The position numbers and the translations under genes are program-made. The notes below the pieces were generated by a model, which searched no databases, had not been told where the DNA came from, and was given only the letters and a program-made list of their open reading frames with translations. Source: JAIQFL01 sp035501495 (lineage in GTDB: Bacteria; Acidobacteriota; Terriglobia; Bryobacterales; Bryobacteraceae). From it: DNA of 64,000 bases. Within the stretch, counting starts at the first letter, position 1. Every line of letters begins with the position of its first letter. The stretch lies in the NCBI GenBank assembly GCA_035501495.1, contig DATJWB010000102.1, positions 38,846 through 102,845 on the forward strand, read 5' to 3'. Of the stretch, positions 56,272-64,000 are shown piece after piece.

Positions 56272-57747
56272 TTAGGTGTACAGCTCGTGGATGACTTTTC
56301 CTTTGCCGTCGTTGGTGACGTAGACCGGCCGCTTCTCATTGACGAAGTACTGGTCGGGAGGAATGCCGAGGGCGTGATACATCGTGGCATGCAGATTCTC
56401 GACTGGAACGGGATTTTCGATGGTAGTGCAGGGGCGCTCCTCGGCTGTCTTGCCATAGACGAATCCCTTTTTGATGCCGCCGCCAAACAGCAGCACGGAA
56501 CCGGCCGCAGTGAAGTGCCGGTGCATGCCGTAGTGGACCGGCAGGGTGATCACATCCGGCGTGTTGGACTGGTCGCGAACCTCCTTGCCGACCTTGCCTT
56601 CGGTGATGGCGTCGCGCCCGAACTCGCTGGCGAGAACCACCAGCGTCCGATTCAGCAATCCGCGCTCCTCCAGGTCGAGAACGAGCTGCGCCACCGGGCC
56701 GTCAATCGTCTTTTTCATCATGACAGCCCGTTCGTGGCCGTCCAGGTGCGAATCCCAGTAGCGGAAGGGAATGTACTCCGTGGTGACCTCGACATAGCGC
56801 GCGCCGGCCTCCACGAGGCGCCGGGCGAGCAGGCATCCCTGGCCGAAGCGGCCGGTGTTATAAGTGTCGAAGCTTTTCGGCGGCTCGAGTGAGAGGTCGA
56901 ATGCTTTCGCGGAAGGCGAGGTGAGGAGGCGGTCAGCAGCATCCATCGACCGCAGCAGAGACTCCCGCTGATGATCGCCCGCAAACTGGTAAACCGGCTC
57001 TTTGGCCAGCAGGCTTTCATAGAGCTTGCGGCGGCTCTTGAAGCGCGCATCGCCCAAATCGGCAGGAGGACGGACCGCCGAGGCGGCGTCCTGCGGATCG
57101 GTAATCAGAAACGGGCCGTATTCGGTGCCCAGGAACCCCGCGGTGTGGAACGCTTTGACGGAGGCGCTCTCGCCGCCGATCTCGAGGTTTTGGCCGATGG
57201 CGATGAAGGGAGGCACGGTCGGATTTCGCGGACCGAGCGTTTTGGCGATCACCGCGCCGATGTGCGGAACCGCCATCGATTGCGGAGGAACGTAGCCGGT
57301 ATGCCAATGGAACTGGTGCCGGGAGTGGAGGATGAAGCCGAGGTCGGCTCCTTGAAAGGTACGGATCAAAGCGCCGCGATCCATCACCTTCGCGATTCGT
57401 TCGAGCCCTTGCGAGATCTTGATGTTATCGGCGGCGGTGTCGATCGGCGGGAAAGTGCTCAGCACGCGCTCGGTACGGACTCCGGGTTCAAACGGCGTGT
57501 AGCGCTTGGGGTCGAACGTCTCGGTCTGCGCCATGCCTCCCGCCATCCAGAGAACGATGACGGAATCCGCGGTGGCAGCAGGCGCGGCGGCACGGACTAA
57601 CCGCGGCTCAACGCCCACGAGCGCGGCGAGCGTGCCCGCGGCCGTCACGCCCATTCCCATAAAGCTGCGACGCGAGATGCCGGCGCTGATCCGGCGCTCT
57701 TCCGCGGTCAGCTTCTGATTTTGGATCGATTCGTTTTGCTCGCTCAT
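56272..57747 (-). CDS. DUF1501 (sulfatase-like fold) exported protein
   Basis: This 491-residue protein has a Tat-type signal (SRRSFMGMGVTAAGTLAALVG) and the DUF1501 core: SVIVLWMAGGMAQTETFDPKRYTPFE, FHWHTGYVPPQSMAVPHIGAVIAKTLG, and GRTLVVLASEFGRD-type (here NRTLVVLASEFGRDA) near residue 370. DUF1501 proteins are almost always encoded with DUF1549/DUF1553 cytochrome proteins, as here, 19 bases downstream of that gene. Their role is not established; they are frequent in Planctomycetes, Verrucomicrobia and Solibacter-like Acidobacteriota. Confidence 0.88.
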   Translation of the reverse strand: MSEQNESIQNQKLTAEERRISAGISRRSFMGMGVTAAGTLAALVGVEPRLVRAAAPAATADSVIVLWMAGGMAQTETFDPKRYTPFEPGVRTERVLSTFPPIDTAADNIKISQGLERIAKVMDRGALIRTFQGADLGFILHSRHQFHWHTGYVPPQSMAVPHIGAVIAKTLGPRNPTVPPFIAIGQNLEIGGESASVKAFHTAGFLGTEYGPFLITDPQDAASAVRPPADLGDARFKSRRKLYESLLAKEPVYQFAGDHQRESLLRSMDAADRLLTSPSAKAFDLSLEPPKSFDTYNTGRFGQGCLLARRLVEAGARYVEVTTEYIPFRYWDSHLDGHERAVMMKKTIDGPVAQLVLDLEERGLLNRTLVVLASEFGRDAITEGKVGKEVRDQSNTPDVITLPVHYGMHRHFTAAGSVLLFGGGIKKGFVYGKTAEERPCTTIENPVPVENLHATMYHALGIPPDQYFVNEKRPVYVTNDGKGKVIHELYT

Positions 57748-57766
57748 CTTTGGCCCTTCGAAATCT

Positions 57767-60364
57767 CTAGCGAATGAATTGAAATTCGGGCGTCATCAGG
57801 ATCGCCCAAAGCAAGTCGGCGAGCCCATCGGCGGACGGCCGTCCTGGGTGGGATGGGTCCTGCAGCGCGGCGGCAGCGATCTTTCGCTCCGCAGCCGATG
57901 GGGCGCGCCCGAGAGCGTACCAATAGACGCGGTCGATGGTCTCCGGAATGGTCGCCAAGACCGGCCCGGGCGGCAGCGGCGTTTCGGGATTGGGCGGCAC
58001 CAGTCGGTCCATGCTCGGCTGCTGATCGAACACGAAGAACCTCGCGGTCACGATCTCGCCCTGGATTAACGGAACACTCTCCAGCGCCGGTTCGCCGCGG
58101 AAGCGGGTAAAGCCCTTGCCGGCGATGTCGTAAACCAGCACCGAGGGAAATTTCACGCGCAGGGCGTCTGTGACCGGTGCGGGAGCGCCGATGGGAATGA
58201 CCGGACTGTCGTCCTGCCGCAGACCGCGCGATTCCGCGGGAGTGAGTGCGCTGAGGGGGGTGGTTCCCGCGGGGCCGGCAAGCGATGCGGCCATCCATAA
58301 CGGCGCCGCTTTATCCGGTGCCGTCGAGAGAGCATCCTCCACGATGAGATAGAGCTTCGTGGATTTGGAGATGTCGATGTCGAAGGGAACGGGCGGACCG
58401 CCGGTGCGGCCGCTCGAGACCTGCCGGCTGAACAGGCTCTTCGGCTCGGCGGGCAGTTCGCCGAGCATGCGGCGCGCGCCCCGCCACAGCCAGTGATTGA
58501 GCGTCTCGCCATTTACCAGCTCGAGCGATTGAAGCATGGTGGCTTGGGTATCGCGCGTGGAATAGACCTGGTCGCGGATCGGCCGGCCCATCGCCCTGGT
58601 CAGGTTGCTTCCCGCGATGCGCCACTCGCGCGCATAATATCCCGCGGGGATGGGCGGAGGGGGCGCGGCCGGCTGCGCACCTTGGCCCCCGCGAGCCGCG
58701 GCGGCAGGTTGTGCGGCGGCAGCACCCGCACGCGCTACCGGATTCCGCCCGGCGCCATCCACGGGCGCGCCCGAGATGATGGCCAGGCCGCCGCTGGAGG
58801 CTGGCGCCCCTCCTACTACGGCGCTCCGGATGGCGGACGGGGCCACATGCCAATCCCCGGTGATGGATGCCACGGCGTCTGCAAATTGTTCCGCGCTGAT
58901 GCGGCGCGCTTCGGGCCCGCGAAACACGAACTGCTTGGGCGGATCGCCCACAAGCGCGACCGAGGCAAGCTGGTACGTTCGGGAACTGACGATGCCGGCG
59001 ATCAGATGCTTCAAGTCGTAGCCGTTCGCCGCGAAGTCGCCGGCGAGCCAGTCCAGGAGCTCGGGATCCCAGGGCTCGCCGTCCATCTCGTCCACGTTCT
59101 CCACGATGCCGCGTCCGAGAAGCTTCTCCCAGATGCGATTCACCAATGTACGGGGGACCCTGCCGTTGCGGGAGTCCGTGAAGATCGCCGCCGCAACCGC
59201 TCTCCGATCGGCGACGCTTTCGGACGGCAGCGTTCGATTCAATTGCGGATACAGGAATGACGCGGATACGTACTGGTTCTGGGGGGCGTCGCAGCGATAG
59301 AGCTGCAGTTTCTCCTCGCTCGAGAAGTAAGTAGCGAGCCCGTACGCGTCCTTGAGCTTCCAGCGGCTGATAAAGCTGTCGTGGCAGGAGTTGCACTTCA
59401 GATTGATGCCCAGGAAGATTTGCGCGGTGTTTTGCGCCGCCTGAATTGCGGGTGTCTGGGCGGCGCTGACGGTGCCCCGCCAATTGACGCCTATAAGAAA
59501 TCCGTCCGGGTCGCCGGGCATCGTCGGGTTGAGCAACTGAGTAATCCAACGGTCAAATGGCTCGTTGGTCTTGAGCGCATTCCACAACCACGGCGTGATG
59601 GTCTTGCGGTTGGCCGTTTCGGAGTAATAGGCCACGCCTTCGTCGTTGCGCAGGAGGTCGTTCCAATAGGAGATCCAGTTTTCGGCGTATCGGGCATCGT
59701 CCGCCAGCAAGGTTTGCACTAATCGGCTTCGCTTATCGGGCCGCTTGTCGGCCAGGAAGTCGCGGAGTTGATCCGGGGCCGGGAGCAGCCCCCAGATGTC
59801 GAGATACGCGCGGCGTGCGAATTCGGCGTCACGAACGAGCACGGGCCGGATTACGCCGTGCTTCGCGAGATAGTCGGCGGTAAAGCGGTCGATTGGGCCG
59901 GTCCACTCTTTCCACGGAGAGCGAGGGACGGGCGGGTTGGTGAGTTCGAGAGGCGCCTCCCACTTTGCCTTGGCTGGCGCCGACGCGGGCGTCGCACGGG
60001 CGCCCTGATCGATCCAGGTACGGATGGTCGCGATCTCCGCGTCGCTCAAAGGGTCGAGACCGAGCGGCATGCGAGGCTGCGACGATCCGGTGATCCGTTC
60101 GATCAGCAGGCTGTCAGGAGCGTGTCCGGGCTTGACGCCGGGGCCGGAACGGCCTCCGTTGAGGATGTCGTCGTACGCCGCCAGGGAGAGCCCACCCGAT
60201 CGCTTCTCGGGACCGTGACAAATCAGACAGCGGGCCGCGAAGATCGGGTGGACATCCTGATCGTAGTCGATCATGGGGGATTGTGCGAGCAAGGACGAAC
60301 TGGAGATATAGAGGCCTCCCAGGGCAACGCCCGCGGCAAAGCACTTTCGACTGCGCCGGGTCAC
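57767..60364 (-). CDS. Cytochrome c / DUF1549 / DUF1553 exported protein (PSD1 family)
   Basis: This 865-residue protein starts with a GTG. A signal peptide is followed by a planctomycete-type cytochrome c domain with the haem motif CLICHG near residue 47, then a DUF1549 domain (VRDAEFARRAYLDIWGLLPAPDQLRDFLADKRPDKRSRLVQTLL), a CNSCHD motif near residue 330, and a DUF1553 domain (RTLVNRIWEKLLGRGIVENVDEMDGEPWDPELLDWLAGDFAANGYDLKHLIAGIVSSRTYQ). An Ala/Gly-rich linker interrupts DUF1553. It lies 19 bases upstream of the DUF1501 gene, probably in one operon. An oxidoreductase or polysaccharide-related role has been proposed for such pairs but is unproven. Confidence 0.87.
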   Translation of the reverse strand: MTRRSRKCFAAGVALGGLYISSSSLLAQSPMIDYDQDVHPIFAARCLICHGPEKRSGGLSLAAYDDILNGGRSGPGVKPGHAPDSLLIERITGSSQPRMPLGLDPLSDAEIATIRTWIDQGARATPASAPAKAKWEAPLELTNPPVPRSPWKEWTGPIDRFTADYLAKHGVIRPVLVRDAEFARRAYLDIWGLLPAPDQLRDFLADKRPDKRSRLVQTLLADDARYAENWISYWNDLLRNDEGVAYYSETANRKTITPWLWNALKTNEPFDRWITQLLNPTMPGDPDGFLIGVNWRGTVSAAQTPAIQAAQNTAQIFLGINLKCNSCHDSFISRWKLKDAYGLATYFSSEEKLQLYRCDAPQNQYVSASFLYPQLNRTLPSESVADRRAVAAAIFTDSRNGRVPRTLVNRIWEKLLGRGIVENVDEMDGEPWDPELLDWLAGDFAANGYDLKHLIAGIVSSRTYQLASVALVGDPPKQFVFRGPEARRISAEQFADAVASITGDWHVAPSAIRSAVVGGAPASSGGLAIISGAPVDGAGRNPVARAGAAAAQPAAAARGGQGAQPAAPPPPIPAGYYAREWRIAGSNLTRAMGRPIRDQVYSTRDTQATMLQSLELVNGETLNHWLWRGARRMLGELPAEPKSLFSRQVSSGRTGGPPVPFDIDISKSTKLYLIVEDALSTAPDKAAPLWMAASLAGPAGTTPLSALTPAESRGLRQDDSPVIPIGAPAPVTDALRVKFPSVLVYDIAGKGFTRFRGEPALESVPLIQGEIVTARFFVFDQQPSMDRLVPPNPETPLPPGPVLATIPETIDRVYWYALGRAPSAAERKIAAAALQDPSHPGRPSADGLADLLWAILMTPEFQFIR

Positions 60365-60492
60365 GAAATGCAGTCTATTGCGACTGCGGGCACGGCGTCA
60401 AGATTCGACGTGGCGCGGCAGCCTCGAATACCCTTCGCCGCCAGCGACACTGTGCACGCCCGACAAGCCTCCCGATGAGTCGGGACGCGGCA

Positions 60493-60518
60493 GGCAGGAT
60501 TGCCGGGCAGGATTGCCT
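60493..60518 (+). repeat. Two tandem 13-base repeats upstream of the hydrolase gene
   Basis: GGCAGGATTGCCG (60493-60505) is followed directly by GGCAGGATTGCCT (60506-60518). Each unit contains the small inverted repeat GGCA-GGAT-TGCC. They lie 53 bases before the hydrolase start and could be an operator for the divergent genes. No strong promoter is visible; TATAGT lies about 14 bases further downstream. Confidence 0.5.
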
Positions 60519-60570
60519 GCGACACATGAACTATAGTAAAAAGGCCGAATCGAACTTGGGAGGGGAGACC

Positions 60571-62655
60571 ATGCAGCGATGGATAACGATTGCGATTATT
60601 GCGTTGGCTGCCGCGCTCGCAGCCCAGCAGCCGCCCGCGCAGCAACCGCCCGCCAGGCAACCGCAAGGCGGACGAGGAGGCCGGGGCGGGCCGCCCATCC
60701 AGCCGAAACCGGAAGAACTGGCGCAGATCAAAAGCAAAGCCGAACAGATCGAGACAATCGTCACCCAGCTCAAGTCCAAGAACGTGAGCAAGGACTTGGT
60801 CGGCGATGTCGAAGTGTACGCCAAAGCCGGGCGCATGCTGCTCGAATTTCCGGAACTGTTCGGCACGCAGAACGCCATCGATCATTCCATGACCGTTCTC
60901 GATCAGGGCCTCGAACGCGCGCACCAATTGCAGGAGGGCCAGTCACCGTGGAACAGCGGTAAGAAGCAGATCCACGCGTACTATTCGGCCATCGACGGAT
61001 CGGTGCAGCCGTATGCCATCACGCTGCCCGAACAGTACGATCCCAAGCGGCCCACGCGGCTATACGTGTGGATGCACGGGCGGCAGAACAACACCACGGA
61101 ATCGGAGTTCATCTTCAGCCAGCGGACTTTCCGGCCGGGCAATCCGCCGGTGGCCGACCAGGGGCAGATCCAGCTCGACTGCTTCGGTCGCCTGAACGGT
61201 GCGGGCTGGCACTGGGCGGGCGAGGCCGACGTCTTCGAGGCCATTGCTGCGGTGAAGCAGCGCTTCGCGATCGATGACAAGCGTATCCTGCTGCGCGGCT
61301 TCTCCATGGGCGGAGAGGGCGCGTGGAACGTCGCGCTGCACTACCCGGATCGTTTCGCCGCCGCTGAGATCGGGGCCGGCACCTGGTCGCGGCGCTCGCA
61401 AACGCAGGGGCTCGAGCCCTATCAGTACTCCGCGCTGCGAATCTGGGAAAACATGGAGGAGTGGGCGCTCAACGCATTCAATCTGCCGCTTGCGGGGCAC
61501 GATGGCGACAACGACAACCAGATTGCCTCGCTGCCGGGGCCGCCGCCCGGTGTGCCGAGCCGCGGGCAACTGGAGTCGTCGCTGCGGGCCCGCGCGCAAC
61601 TCGAGAAGGAAGGGTTTCCGGCCGAAGGCGACCCCGACTTTCTACGCATGAAAGGCACTCCCGACATCTTCCTGATCTCGCAGAATACCGGCCATGGCAC
61701 CAGCCCGCTGGTGCGCCAGCGGCTGGATGCGTTCCTGAAGGAGTGGGGTGACAAGGGGCAGACCTCGCCCGACCACATCCGCTTCGTGACGTACACCACG
61801 CGCTACAACCGCGACTATTGGGTATCGGTAGATGGGCTCGAGAAGCACTACGAGCGCGCCGATGTGGATGCACAGCGCGGCAGCGGCGGTGCAACCTACG
61901 AGGTCAAGACCCACAACGTGTCGCGCCTCGTGCTGCGCGAGACGGAGCACGCGAAGGACATCAAGATCGACGGGCAGGACCTCAAGGTGAAGGCCGGGCC
62001 CCAGATCGCGCTGGAAAGGACCGCCGGCGCCTGGAAGATGGAGAAGAGCGCGCGGCAAGCCGGTCTGCACAAGACGCATGCCTTGCAGGGGCCGATCGAC
62101 GACGCGTTTCTCGATCCGTTCCTCCTGGTCCGCCCTACGGGCATGCCCTGGTCGGACGCCGTGAACCAGCAGGCACTGCGCACCCTGGCGCGCTTCGACC
62201 GCCTGTGGGCCAAATACTTCCGCGGCCACCCGCACGTGAAGGACGATCGCGATGTGACGGAGGCGGATCTGGCGAAGTATCACGTGATCCTTTTCGGAGA
62301 CCCGGGCAGCAACAAGCTGATTGCGCGGGTGGCCGCGAAACTGCCGGTCCGGTGGACCAAAGAGACGGTGTCGCTGGGAAGCCAGAACTTTGCCGCGGCG
62401 GAGAACTTCCCCGCCATGATTTATCCCAATCCGCTCAATCCGTCAAAATACGTCGTGATCAATTCCGGACTCACTATTACGGACCGCGAGTACAACGGAG
62501 ATTACGGCATGCCCCAATGGGGCGATTTCGCGATCGTCAAAGTCAAGGATGGAGCCGACGTTCCCGACCTGGTGACGGCGGGTCTGTTTGACGAAAGCTG
62601 GGCACTCCCCAAATACGATGCAAGCACTGAATCCGGAGCTCATCGAGCAAATTGA
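60571..62655 (+). CDS. Exported alpha/beta hydrolase (prolyl oligopeptidase/esterase-like)
   Basis: This 694-residue protein starts at the ATG at 60571, right after GGGAGGGGAGA. A signal peptide (MQRWITIAIIALAAALA) is followed by a Gln/Pro/Gly-rich stretch and a helical domain, then an alpha/beta hydrolase domain with the nucleophile motif GFSMGGEGAW (Ser about residue 250), preceded by YVWMHGRQNNTTES (oxyanion region) and followed by a GTPDIFLISQNTGHGTSPLVRQ segment that probably holds the catalytic His. The C-terminal 250 residues form a beta-rich domain. It could act on peptides or esters outside the cytoplasm. The end overlaps the next gene by 38 bases. Confidence 0.8.
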   Translation: MQRWITIAIIALAAALAAQQPPAQQPPARQPQGGRGGRGGPPIQPKPEELAQIKSKAEQIETIVTQLKSKNVSKDLVGDVEVYAKAGRMLLEFPELFGTQNAIDHSMTVLDQGLERAHQLQEGQSPWNSGKKQIHAYYSAIDGSVQPYAITLPEQYDPKRPTRLYVWMHGRQNNTTESEFIFSQRTFRPGNPPVADQGQIQLDCFGRLNGAGWHWAGEADVFEAIAAVKQRFAIDDKRILLRGFSMGGEGAWNVALHYPDRFAAAEIGAGTWSRRSQTQGLEPYQYSALRIWENMEEWALNAFNLPLAGHDGDNDNQIASLPGPPPGVPSRGQLESSLRARAQLEKEGFPAEGDPDFLRMKGTPDIFLISQNTGHGTSPLVRQRLDAFLKEWGDKGQTSPDHIRFVTYTTRYNRDYWVSVDGLEKHYERADVDAQRGSGGATYEVKTHNVSRLVLRETEHAKDIKIDGQDLKVKAGPQIALERTAGAWKMEKSARQAGLHKTHALQGPIDDAFLDPFLLVRPTGMPWSDAVNQQALRTLARFDRLWAKYFRGHPHVKDDRDVTEADLAKYHVILFGDPGSNKLIARVAAKLPVRWTKETVSLGSQNFAAAENFPAMIYPNPLNPSKYVVINSGLTITDREYNGDYGMPQWGDFAIVKVKDGADVPDLVTAGLFDESWALPKYDASTESGAHRAN

Positions 62656-63289
62656 AGAGTACATCCAGGAATTGTACACACCCGCGGACCCGGTACTCAG
62701 CGCGAATCTGGACGATGCCGCGGCCGCTGGTCTGCCGGCGATCCAGGTGTCGGCCAACCAGGGACGCCTGATCTACCTGCTGGCGAAGATTGCGCGGGCC
62801 AGGCGCGTGCTGGAGATCGGCACTCTTGCCGGATACAGCACCACGTGGCTCGCCCGCGCCTTGCCGCCGGACGGAATGTTGATCACGCTGGAGGGCGATG
62901 CGCGCCACGCGGAGGTAGCGCGCCGGAATCTCGATCGAGCAGGCCTCCCCGTCCGGGTAGAGATTCGGGTCGGCCGGGCGGCCGGTTTGTTACGCGAGTT
63001 GATCCGCGCCCGGACCGATGCGTTCGACCTCATCTTCATCGACGCCGACAAGGCGAGCTACGCGGAGTACCTGGACTGCTCGATCGAGCTCTCGCATTCC
63101 GGAACGCTGATCCTGGCCGACAATGTCATCCGCCACGGGGCGGTGCTCGAGGACCGGCCGGCAGACGCGAACGACCGCGGCGCCAAGGCGTACAACGAGG
63201 TGATTGCACGACACCCGCGACTCGAGTCGCTGGTGGTGCCGATCATCCGGGATCGGATCGACGGAATGGCGATCTCGATGGTGCGCTGA
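62618..63289 (+). CDS. O-methyltransferase (class I, caffeoyl-CoA type)
   Basis: This 223-residue SAM-dependent methyltransferase starts at the ATG at 62618, inside the hydrolase gene. Motif I is RVLEIGTLAGYSTTWLARALPPDG; the metal-binding acidic motif is FDLIFIDADKASYAEYLD, and the C-terminal DNVIRHGAVL is also typical. It is cytoplasmic. It probably methylates a small catechol-like or polyketide-like substrate. The overlap suggests co-transcription with the hydrolase. Confidence 0.9.
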   Translation: MQALNPELIEQIEEYIQELYTPADPVLSANLDDAAAAGLPAIQVSANQGRLIYLLAKIARARRVLEIGTLAGYSTTWLARALPPDGMLITLEGDARHAEVARRNLDRAGLPVRVEIRVGRAAGLLRELIRARTDAFDLIFIDADKASYAEYLDCSIELSHSGTLILADNVIRHGAVLEDRPADANDRGAKAYNEVIARHPRLESLVVPIIRDRIDGMAISMVR

Positions 63290-63306
63290 CGACATCATCC
63301 CGGCGG

Positions 63307-64000
63307 TCAAAAGGTTTCGGAGTTATAGAACTCGCCGAACAGCTCGGCTTCGGATGGCCGGTCTTCCGGAATCGGACGGCTGACCCAGGTCACCTGCAGG
63401 TAATGTTTCAACGCGATGTTTTCGTTGGTGATGTTCCCGCCCCAGATGCCGCAGCCCATGCTGGAGGTCATCGGCATGCCGTTGTTGAACGCGCCGGCAT
63501 TCGCTTTCGACTGCGGCTGCCGCACCATCATCCGGCTCACCGGCGCCGCCAGCGCCAGTTGATGAATGTGGTCGTCATCGAACGAGTAAATGCCGCAAGA
63601 GTGTCCTTTGCCGCCCACTTCGTAGATCTGCTTGACCATCTCGAGCGCATTCCGGAATCCGTGGTAGCGGAAGATTGCCAGCACCGGCGAGAGTTTTTCG
63701 CTGGAAAACAGGTACTCCTTGCCGATGCGCGACTCTTCCACGATGATGAACTTCTTGCCGTCGGGAATGCGGAAGCCTGCTGCTTCCGCGATCTTCTGCG
63801 CGGGCCGCGCAATCGTGTTGGTGGTGCGGTGTCCCTCGTCATCCCACATGGCGGCTTGCAGTTTCTGTTTTTCCGTCTCAGCCGCCAGGTAGCCGCCTTC
63901 GCGCTGGAGTTGCTCCAGGAAGCGGTCGTAAATCGTGTCGTCCACCAGAAGGTTCCCGTCCGCCGAGCAGCCGGATCCGTTGTCCGAAGTCTTGCTGAGG
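63307..64000 (-). CDS. Acylating aldehyde dehydrogenase (partial, sulfoacetaldehyde-type likeness)
   Basis: The C-terminal 230 residues of an aldehyde dehydrogenase run off the window edge. The upstream frame continues to position 64000 and includes NGSGCSADGNLLV, where the cysteine is the catalytic nucleophile position. The C terminus (ITNENIALKHYLQVTWVSRPIPEDRPSE, GCGIWGGN) resembles acylating aldehyde dehydrogenases such as sulfoacetaldehyde dehydrogenase (SauS) and EutE-type enzymes, which convert an aldehyde and CoA to acyl-CoA. The N-terminal part and the neighbours are outside the window, so the substrate is open. Confidence 0.78.
   Translation of the reverse strand, partial: LSKTSDNGSGCSADGNLLVDDTIYDRFLEQLQREGGYLAAETEKQKLQAAMWDDEGHRTTNTIARPAQKIAEAAGFRIPDGKKFIIVEESRIGKEYLFSSEKLSPVLAIFRYHGFRNALEMVKQIYEVGGKGHSCGIYSFDDDHIHQLALAAPVSRMMVRQPQSKANAGAFNNGMPMTSSMGCGIWGGNITNENIALKHYLQVTWVSRPIPEDRPSEAELFGEFYNSETF

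Overview
The window is a high-GC bacterial chromosome segment that most resembles Acidobacteriota of the Solibacter/Bryobacterales type. The evidence is an acidobacterial VWFA-like protein, a paired DUF1501 and DUF1549/DUF1553/cytochrome c gene set, many secreted proteins, carboxypeptidase-regulatory outer-membrane barrels and an ECF sigma / zinc anti-sigma / TPR-CHAT operon. This assignment comes from gene content only. I saw no rRNA, tRNA, CRISPR array or insertion sequence.

Layout. 1-5.5 kb: the end of a fused alpha-beta 2-oxoacid dehydrogenase E1, then hisS, aspS and a small exported protein. 5.7-20.4 kb: mixed housekeeping and accessory genes, including a truncated DUF4386 gene, a double GNAT, a large C45-type Ntn-hydrolase, a thioredoxin-like protein, a secreted methyltransferase, a soluble sulfite-oxidase-like protein, a peroxiredoxin whose catalytic cysteine codon is UGA followed by a SECIS-like hairpin, PpiC, ClpS, a cysteine desulfurase and an outer-membrane barrel. 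20.4-45.9 kb: a flagellar locus. On the minus strand, from high to low coordinate, it runs fliK, an unknown gene, flgD, flgE, a short fliN, fliO, fliP, fliQ, fliR, flhB, flhA, flhF, fliA, a long fliN/fliY and a small membrane protein, followed by a MoxR ATPase pair and finally flgM, flgN, flgK and flgL. On the plus strand are flgF, flgG, flgA, flgH, flgI and flgJ plus an NtrC-type sigma54 activator. Motor, stator, C-ring FliM/FliG, export ATPase and flagellin genes are not in the window, so they must lie elsewhere.

45.9-49.8 kb: a translationally coupled operon of a TPR-CHAT caspase-like protease, an ECF sigma factor and a membrane zinc anti-sigma factor, with a structured, AT-richer leader. 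50.3-63.3 kb: a secretion and degradation region with a porin-like barrel, a Tat-exported GH95/DUF5703-type glycosidase-like protein, two decayed genes (a beta-barrel protein and a polysaccharide deacetylase), the DUF1501/DUF1549 pair, an exported alpha/beta hydrolase and an O-methyltransferase. The window ends inside an acylating aldehyde dehydrogenase gene.

The two most notable points are the probable selenocysteine AhpE-like peroxiredoxin at 14118-14660 and the protease/sigma/anti-sigma operon at 45899-49724. The layout of that operon suggests control of a sigma factor by proteolysis, comparable in logic to the TPR-CHAT (Csx29)/Csx30/sigma arrangement of type III-E CRISPR systems but without CRISPR.
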